From the NCBI GenBank assembly GCA_022425485.1, contig JAKMFL010000047.1:1-47552 (forward strand): a stretch of DNA of 47,552 nucleotides. The letters run 5' to 3'. Below the pieces are notes generated by a model. It was not told the DNA's origin. It saw only the letters and a list, made by a program, of their open reading frames with translations, and did no database searches. The DNA comes from Alphaproteobacteria bacterium (lineage in GTDB: Bacteria; Pseudomonadota; Alphaproteobacteria; Puniceispirillales; Puniceispirillaceae). Each line of letters opens with the position of its first letter. Positions within the stretch are counted from its first letter, which is position 1. Below are positions 42,330 to 47,552 of this stretch, piece by piece. The translations under genes were made by a program, and so were the position numbers.

Positions 42330-43682
42330 TCAGCCAGAAACCGTTTTTAGCGCAGCTACAAGGCGCTGCATTGCCGCATCAAGCACAGCTTCATCTAGCG
42401 CTTCGACCATCACCCGAATAAGCGGCTCTGTTCCAGATGGGCGCAGCAAAATACGCCCTTCCTCGCCTAGCTCTTTTGTTACCGCCGCCATCTCAGCTTT
42501 GATATCTGGATGCGTTAAAACCGCCTTATCCATATCTTTTAAATTCACGAGTTTTTGCGGAACCGGGGTAAAGCTTGATAAAATCTGTGACGCTTTCCTG
42601 CCACTGCGGGCCATTATGGCCAGAATTTGCAAAGCCGCGATAAGGCCATCCCCTGTTCGGGTTAGCTCAGGCAGCAATATATGACCAGAAGGCTCCCCGC
42701 CAAGCTGGCTTCCTGTTTCTTGCATCCGTTGCGCAATATAACGATCGCCAACAGGGGCACGCTCAAACGCTATCCCGGCATCAGCCAGACATCGCTCAAG
42801 CCCAAGATTGCTCATCACTGTGCCGATAACAGGCCCCTGTAGATTGCCGCGCGATTGCATATCTAAGGCCAGCGCCGCAAGGATCTGGTCGCCATCACAT
42901 ATCGTGCCCTTTTCATCTGAAAGAATAAGCCGATCCGCATCCCCATCCAGACAAATGCCGATATCCGCCCCCGCATCACGCACCGTGCGTGCCATCACCT
43001 TAGGCGCAGTTGCCCCGCAATCCAGATTGATATTCAACCCATCTGGTGCCACACCCATCGCCAGAATATCCGCGCCTAATTCGCCAAGCGTATCTGGTGC
43101 CGTTCGATAAGCTGCCCCATGGGCGCAATCCACCACCAAATGCAAACCAGCGAGTGATAGGCTAGTATCAAAGGTCGCTTTAGCAAACTCCATATAACGC
43201 TGGGCAGAGTTTACAATCCGGCGTGCCCGGCCAAGCTTGTCCGCTTCGGCAAGCGCAATAGAGCCTTGCATTACCTCAGAGATTTCTTCTTCAATCTTAT
43301 CCGCTAGCTTGCCCCCATCAGGGCCAAATAATTTTATGCCATTATCATGGTGCGGGTTATGAGAAGCCGAAATCATCACGCCAAAATCAGCACGCATAGA
43401 ATGGGTAAGATAAGACACCGCAGCGGTTGGCACAGGCCCTAACAAGCGGCAGCTGATCCCGATAGAGTTAAAGCCAGCGACCAGTGCTGCCTCCAGCATA
43501 TAGCCAGATAGTCTTGTATCCTTGCCGATTACCACAACCGGATTGGCATTGCGCCCTTCACTCTGATTATTATCCGCAAACCACCGCCCCGCGGCCAAAG
43601 CAAGCCTAACCACCGCCTCCGCCCGCATTGGCCCTGTGTTAATACGCGCCCGCACACCATCTGTGCCAAAAATGCCTGCCAT
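42330..43682 (-). CDS. glmM: Phosphoglucosamine mutase GlmM
   Basis: GlmM converts glucosamine-6-phosphate to glucosamine-1-phosphate for UDP-GlcNAc, the precursor of the wall and lipid A made by genes in this window. FGTDGVRA opens the protein; the phosphorylated Ser is in VMISASHNPHHDNGIK (about residue 104). The metal loop is DGDADRL, and the C-terminal phosphate-binding loop is RPSGTEPLIRVMVE. The 450-aa length is normal. GAGG lies 4 nt before the ATG. Its usual partner folP is displaced about 3.6 kb upstream. Confidence 0.97.
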   Translation of the reverse strand: MAGIFGTDGVRARINTGPMRAEAVVRLALAAGRWFADNNQSEGRNANPVVVIGKDTRLSGYMLEAALVAGFNSIGISCRLLGPVPTAAVSYLTHSMRADFGVMISASHNPHHDNGIKLFGPDGGKLADKIEEEISEVMQGSIALAEADKLGRARRIVNSAQRYMEFAKATFDTSLSLAGLHLVVDCAHGAAYRTAPDTLGELGADILAMGVAPDGLNINLDCGATAPKVMARTVRDAGADIGICLDGDADRLILSDEKGTICDGDQILAALALDMQSRGNLQGPVIGTVMSNLGLERCLADAGIAFERAPVGDRYIAQRMQETGSQLGGEPSGHILLPELTRTGDGLIAALQILAIMARSGRKASQILSSFTPVPQKLVNLKDMDKAVLTHPDIKAEMAAVTKELGEEGRILLRPSGTEPLIRVMVEALDEAVLDAAMQRLVAALKTVSG

Positions 43683-43745
43683 GATGCCTCGCCTAAAAAA
43701 TACAGCTAAATCAGAAAAATAGGTATAATCAAGCCTATCAGAAAC

Positions 43746-43761
43746 GGCAAGAACCCTTGCC
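43746..43761. other. Short perfect hairpin between glmM and the upstream gene
   Basis: GGCAAG and CTTGCC form a 6-bp inverted repeat around AACC. There is no T-run on either side. It may protect the end of the upstream message or mean little. Confidence 0.35.
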
Positions 43762-43774
43762 AGCTTTGCCCAAA

Positions 43775-44314
43775 TTATAGGTCAGAAGCAGGCTTTCTGT
43801 CCAGCATATCAGGCAAGGGGTTTGGCTTCTGCGCTGGCAATTGGCCGGCAGTTAGCATTTCTGCTTCTAATTTGGCACGAAACCGCGCTTTTAAAAGCGT
43901 GGCTGGAATTTCATTTAGCAGTGAAGCAGACACTAGCTTATGCCTTAGCCTAGCGGTCACTGGATATACTAACAGCTGCATTTCGGCAAAAACGAAATCC
44001 GCTAAATCTTCATCTGAGCGTGATTGATAATGGCTGGCTATCATATCTAACAGGTCAGACCTGTCCTTATCTAGCGGCGCAAAAATCGGCGCGTTGCCAA
44101 TGGCCGGTGTTTCTATTGTATGAAGAACTAAACTGCCATCTTGGCCAGCATAGATAGTCCCCTCAAACAAAAGCGTGTCAAACAACGCCAGATGCCAACC
44201 CTGCGCAATGAAAGCCAAAGAATCCGTTCTGCTCTCACTATAATTTTGGCCTATCAGATAGTCGCGGACGCGTTGAAGTGACAATAGAGGCATAGTTTCA
44301 TCCATGTAAGACAT
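43775..44314 (-). CDS. Hypothetical protein of unknown function
   Basis: This 179-residue protein has no signal peptide, membrane segment or motif I recognise. It is rich in Leu, Ala and Asp, with probable helices at RSDLLDMIASHYQSRSDEDL and KARFRAKLEAEM and a Pro-rich tail (QKPNPLPDML). Base use resembles the housekeeping genes more than the restriction cassette. Three in-frame ATG codons (44314, 44305, 44293) compete as starts. It lies upstream of glmM on the same strand and could be co-transcribed with it. Confidence 0.6.
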   Translation of the reverse strand: MSYMDETMPLLSLQRVRDYLIGQNYSESRTDSLAFIAQGWHLALFDTLLFEGTIYAGQDGSLVLHTIETPAIGNAPIFAPLDKDRSDLLDMIASHYQSRSDEDLADFVFAEMQLLVYPVTARLRHKLVSASLLNEIPATLLKARFRAKLEAEMLTAGQLPAQKPNPLPDMLDRKPASDL

Positions 44315-44635
44315 AGCCTATTAGAAATAGACATATTGTCAGACCGAGATTAGGGAAGTCTAGATTTAAGCCCTATCAGTTTAACAAAAATAGGGAAAAG
44401 GAAAACCTTAATGATCATACATCTAAGATTAAAAAGTACCAAAAACAGGCATTTCAGGCAACTATTCTACCCATTTTGTGTATTGGGTGTGCGCAAATGT
44501 TAAACTGAGTTCATGGCATTAATCACAGCCCTCAGCTTTCACATTTAAAATTATAGTTGTTGTTAACACTTTATAAAGATTTGCCTGTTATGGTTGTTGT
44601 TGGATTATTCTAACTCGCTTACGGCAAAATAAAAA
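44315..44635. other. A+T-rich gap at the left edge of the restriction-modification cassette
   Basis: This 321-base gap separates divergent genes and should hold promoters for both. I see an inverted repeat CCCTAT (44371-44376) and ATAGGG (44390-44395) with a 13-nt loop, and scattered GTTGTTGTT runs near 44553 and 44592. No convincing -35/-10 pair, tRNA or integrase site is visible. The methyltransferase ATG follows an A-run with no ribosome site. Confidence 0.5.
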
Positions 44636-45415
44636 ATGTTGGAAAAACAGCTTACTTCTACGCCAGAAAACATTCCCTTTTCATCAATTTTAAAGGGTCA
44701 AATAATCCATGGTGACTGCTTAAAAGTCATGAAAGCACTACCAGCAGAGTCTTTCAAATGCATAGTTACTTCACCTCCATACAATATCAAAAATAGTACA
44801 GGTAATGGGTTAAAGAATGGCAGTGGAGGCAAGTGGCCTAAAGCCGCTTTAATAGAGGGGTATGAGAATCACAAAGATACTTTGCCTCACAAAGATTATG
44901 TATCGTGGCAACGCGAATGCTTGCACGAAATGATGAGGCTTCTTAAGCCTGATGGAGCAATCTTTTATAATCATAAATGGCGGGTGCAAAACGGTTTACT
45001 ACAGGATAGATCGGATATTGTAGAAGGATTTCCGGTAAGACAAATTCTAATTTGGCATAGGGCTGGGGGTATAAATTTTAATCCAGGTTATTTCTTACCT
45101 AATTACGAAGTTATTTATTTAATCACTAAGCCAGAATTCCGTTTGGCACCAAAGGCGAATGCACTTGGCTGCATCTGGCGGATAAATCAGGAAAATAGTA
45201 ATCCTCATCCAGCCCCGTTCCCGGTAGAATTGGCTTCTCGCTGTATAGAGTCAGTTGGCGAAGGCCCCATTCTTGACCCCTTTATGGGTTCAGGCACAAC
45301 TGCGGTAGCCGCAGAACAGGAAGGCCTTGAATGGCTAGGCATTGAGAACTCCAAAGAATACGCCGCCATGGCTGAAGCGCGGTTGATTAAAACCGCTAAA
45401 ATCAAAAGGCAATGA
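44636..45415 (+). CDS. Type II DNA methyltransferase, beta class
   Basis: This amino-methyltransferase (259 aa) protects DNA from its partner endonuclease. The catalytic motif IV TSPPYN is at residues 45-50 and the SAM-binding motif I DPFMGSGTTAVAA at 214-226. The order catalytic-then-SAM is that of the beta class. SPPY is commonest in N4-cytosine enzymes but also occurs in some N6-adenine ones. The partner is MvaI/BcnI-like, a family whose known systems use N4-cytosine methylation, so N4mC is my inference. The target sequence cannot be read from the gene. Its stop overlaps the endonuclease start (ATGA). Confidence 0.88.
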   Translation: MLEKQLTSTPENIPFSSILKGQIIHGDCLKVMKALPAESFKCIVTSPPYNIKNSTGNGLKNGSGGKWPKAALIEGYENHKDTLPHKDYVSWQRECLHEMMRLLKPDGAIFYNHKWRVQNGLLQDRSDIVEGFPVRQILIWHRAGGINFNPGYFLPNYEVIYLITKPEFRLAPKANALGCIWRINQENSNPHPAPFPVELASRCIESVGEGPILDPFMGSGTTAVAAEQEGLEWLGIENSKEYAAMAEARLIKTAKIKRQ

Positions 45416-46164
45416 CGCTCTCAGATGCGGAGTTACGAGTTCGGATTAATGATGTTTTAGAAGCTGGATGGATAAAAATTCCTGATGAATTTGGCTATCG
45501 TGGAACGGGTGCGCCCGGCAAGATGCTGGAAGAATTGCTCGATATAAAAGGGGGCAATCGCGATGAACCGGACACAGGCAAATGGGAAATAAAATTCCAC
45601 TCGGGATCCTCGCTTCTAACATTATTTCACCTTGAAGGTATGCCCAAAGGACATCTGCACCCAATTGTCAAAAAGTTTGGCTGGCAAAACAGGGACGGAC
45701 GGCTAAGTTTTCGTCATACTGTGCATGGTTCTGTGACAGCACGCGGCTTTTATGTTGAAAATGACAAATCTAAAATTATCATCCGGAACAAAACAGAACC
45801 AAATGAAGAGCTTGCCTATTGGATGCATGACAGGCTGATTAATGCTTTTGCTTATAAATTTAGAAGATTGGTCCTGGTAAGCGGGCGGAAACATAATGGC
45901 TCCGTTCGTTATTAGTCTGCCGTCTTCTATACAGAGCCAAAAACAACACAATTTTTAACAGCTATTCAAAATGGCTATGTTGCTATTGACTTTGACGTCC
46001 GCGAAAAAGGGGAAGGAAAATTACGTAATCACGGCACAAAATTTCGGATAAATTCAAAACATTTGGATTGGCTTTATCACAAAAAAAACGGATGGGCCAA
46101 ACAGAACAGTAACTTCCATTATACAGTCCTATTTCTTTGTGGCCCATCTAAGCACGATCCTTAA
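45412..46164 (+). pseudogene. MvaI/BcnI-family restriction endonuclease interrupted by an in-frame TAG
   Basis: The frame reads 167 codons, a TAG at 45913-45915, then 82 more codons to TAA at 46162-46164. The total of 250 codons is close to MvaI and BcnI (about 240). The front part has GTGAPGKMLEELLDI and WEIKFHSGSSLLTLFH, with D54-x4-E59-x-K61 in the spacing of the MvaI active site. KKFGWQNRDGRLSFRHT follows. The part past the stop keeps family features (IDFDVRE and LRNHGTKFRI). It is either inactivated by one nonsense change, read through, or a sequencing error. It overlaps the methyltransferase by four bases. Confidence 0.8.
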
Positions 46165-46221
46165 CTCAAACATTTTTCCAACGCCAAAACTAATTGAAAA
46201 CGATCATTAACTTGTCATTTC

Positions 46222-47010
46222 TTATTTATTGTTTCCCTCAATGAAGGAAATTCGCTTCACCGGCTTACCTTCATCTGAGACACCCTCCAACATATCATTT
46301 AATGCTTTAACGATTATTTGAAGCCGCCTATCATCTAGTTCTCCCGTATATGAAACAATAAAACGTTCATCAGGAACCCGATAGCTAAATGACCTATCAA
46401 TCAAAATATTCCAACCCTCTTTTACTCTAATCTGAGTGATTTTTTCATCTACAGAATTGTCACTCAGTTCAGCAGAACTTGTTTCTACTTCTTCGCCAAA
46501 GTTAGCTGGTTCATCTGGTAAACCTTCCTCAATTTTGGCAAATTGACAATTTGCAATAAAATTCTTCGCAACCCTGTCAGCGGTTTCTTGATTAAATGGG
46601 GGGGTATGCTTCACTTGGAGGTAACTTGAAAGCGTTTCCATGGCACTATCAGAACCAAATTGCTCATATAGACTCTTAAATACGCCTGGGTTAAGCGAAA
46701 ATTCTTGCAAAAGCTCAAATTTTCTTTCTTCATTTATATCTCCGCCGATTACCGCCTCTTTCGCCTCTTTGGATATCTTATACTCACCTTTTCCAGACTT
46801 AGTAAGAAGGCCATAATATCCCAAACCAGCAAGCTTTCGGACAGCCGCACCGGAACTTGAGCCGATGGCCTTGAAAAACTGTTCTTTGTTAAATGTGGCA
46901 TTCTGAAGTCCCACGTTCTTAAGCATTGAGATAATATTTAGTGATTGTTGCAAATCTAAATATGGCGCCCGTGGCGAGACATTCTGCTTTTTCAATGGTT
47001 CATTAGACAT
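46222..47010 (-). CDS. Uncharacterised protein with predicted N-terminal winged-helix domain
   Basis: The 262-residue product begins with a region that looks like a winged helix: FNKEQFFKAIGSSSGAAV then KLAGLGYYGLLTKSGKGEY, the typical layout of recognition helix and wing. A helical middle follows (VFKSLYEQFG, ADRVAKNFIANCQFAKI), then an acidic linker near residues 165-185 and a short beta-rich tail (RFIVSYTGELDDRRLQIIV). Similar N-terminal modules occur in uncharacterised bacterial proteins. AAAGGA precedes the ATG. It converges with the endonuclease gene, and base composition is A+T-rich like the cassette. A DNA-binding role is inference. Confidence 0.7.
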   Translation of the reverse strand: MSNEPLKKQNVSPRAPYLDLQQSLNIISMLKNVGLQNATFNKEQFFKAIGSSSGAAVRKLAGLGYYGLLTKSGKGEYKISKEAKEAVIGGDINEERKFELLQEFSLNPGVFKSLYEQFGSDSAMETLSSYLQVKHTPPFNQETADRVAKNFIANCQFAKIEEGLPDEPANFGEEVETSSAELSDNSVDEKITQIRVKEGWNILIDRSFSYRVPDERFIVSYTGELDDRRLQIIVKALNDMLEGVSDEGKPVKRISFIEGNNK

Positions 47011-47305
47011 TTTTTTATCCTTTAGCTGTTTTTAGGTTTTATATTTAACCTTTTAGTTGTGTAGTATGTAAGGAGAGTTGTGTCCAATACAAGGCTTTCA
47101 ATTAAAAAAATGTGGTTTATTTTTTAATCGTCTCTTAAATATCGGAAATTGATTAGAAAAACGTATTCTGTAATCAGCTAAAAGTATGTAAATCATACCT
47201 TTTTTCTGAACAGACTAAATTGGAACACAAATAAGAAAATCACAAGCAATATAAATAAAAACCGTTACCCCACGAATTTTAGCCAGTTTTTGAACTTCTC
47301 TTGTC
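47011..47305. other. A+T-rich gap at the right edge of the cassette
   Basis: This 295-base gap lies between folP and the winged-helix gene, both on the - strand. It holds an imperfect hairpin GTATG (47184-47188) and CATAC (47194-47198) flanked by AAAA and TTTT, which could terminate folP transcription. No tRNA, att-like direct repeat or integrase is visible. Confidence 0.45.
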
Positions 47306-47552
47306 TTACCGCATCAGGATTGAGAGTGCCTGATAGGTTGGGGCAACATCATGGGTGCGGAAAAACTGGGCACCTTGCTGAGCAGCGATAAGCGATAACG
47401 AAAGCCCGCCACCGAGGCGTTCCGCCCCCGCATCCGCGCCAAAACCAGAAGCGGGCGCGCCTAGACCTTCTGCGGCAAGAATAGGGAGCGAGGATTTGCG
47501 CGATACGCCGATAAGCACAGCCACCCCTAGACCATGAAATAGCGACGTCCAG
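47306..47552 (-). CDS. folP: Dihydropteroate synthase FolP, C-terminal part, cut by the window end
   Basis: FolP condenses para-aminobenzoate with the pterin pyrophosphate in folate synthesis. Only about the last 81 codons are in the window. FHGLGVAVLIGVSRKS carries the conserved SRK motif, and AAQQGAQFFRTHDVAPTYQAL the conserved HDV near the C-terminus. The insert of Gly/Ala residues between them is within family variation. The gene is incomplete because the window ends, not because it is broken. Confidence 0.88.
   Translation of the reverse strand, partial: WTSLFHGLGVAVLIGVSRKSSLPILAAEGLGAPASGFGADAGAERLGGGLSLSLIAAQQGAQFFRTHDVAPTYQALSILMR

Noticed and set aside
44371-44395. Inverted repeat CCCTAT/ATAGGG as a controller-protein operator for the restriction genes
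   Set aside because: No controller gene is present, and the repeat lies about 240 bases from the methyltransferase start, so the link is unsupported.
44636-45415. Methyltransferase as the cell-cycle enzyme CcrM
   Set aside because: CcrM is longer, about 350 residues, with a C-terminal extension and is not paired with an endonuclease; this gene is 259 aa and coupled to one.
45703-45951. Small - strand frame opposite the endonuclease stop region
   Set aside because: It lies across the amber codon by chance; the + strand shows clear family similarity on both sides.

Overview
The window is a stretch of an alphaproteobacterial chromosome of moderate G+C. Supporting signs are an uninterrupted division and cell wall (dcw) cluster from mraZ to ftsZ, a meso-diaminopimelate-type MurE (DNPR motif), an FtsZ with a long linker ending in DIPAFLRR, lpxC-bamD-recN-ligA directly after ftsZ, an mlaA-mlaC pair, rpoH with a clear RpoH box, hisZ, and a serC-serA operon behind a structured leader. 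The gene set and style would fit a marine SAR116-like or Rhodospirillales-like lineage, but that placement is inference.

Region 1 (about 1-18.6 kb, + strand): mraZ, rsmH, ftsL, ftsI, murE, murF, mraY, murD, ftsW, murG, murC, murB, ddl, ftsQ, ftsA and ftsZ. They are packed with ATGA or longer overlaps and make peptidoglycan precursors and the divisome. The only real gap is before ftsZ, where a 33-codon ORF with a strong ribosome-binding site sits. A rho-independent terminator follows ftsZ.

Region 2 (18.7-24.5 kb, + strand): lpxC (lipid A), bamD (outer-membrane assembly), recN and ligA (DNA repair and replication). Region 3 (24.5-29.6 kb, - strand): uvrD, prmA and an Xaa-Pro aminopeptidase, tightly linked. 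Region 4 (29.8-36.1 kb, mixed strands): mlaA-mlaC, ettA, two small membrane proteins, an rluD-type pseudouridine synthase and rpoH.

Region 5 (36.1-43.7 kb): a small lipoprotein gene with an apparent one-base frameshift, then - strand hisZ-purA, serC-serA and glmM.

Region 6 (43.8-47.5 kb): an unknown gene, then an A+T-richer insert. The insert carries a beta-class DNA methyltransferase, an MvaI/BcnI-like restriction endonuclease broken by one in-frame TAG, and a winged-helix-like protein of unknown role. The end of folP closes the window. folP and glmM are neighbours in many bacteria, so the restriction-modification cassette appears to have been inserted between them.

The points most worth checking are the amber-interrupted endonuclease, the frameshifted lipoprotein, the small ORF before ftsZ, the serC leader, and a recurring pattern of 13-bp tandem repeats in gaps between genes. 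I saw no tRNA, rRNA, CRISPR array, insertion sequence or obvious new multi-gene system.
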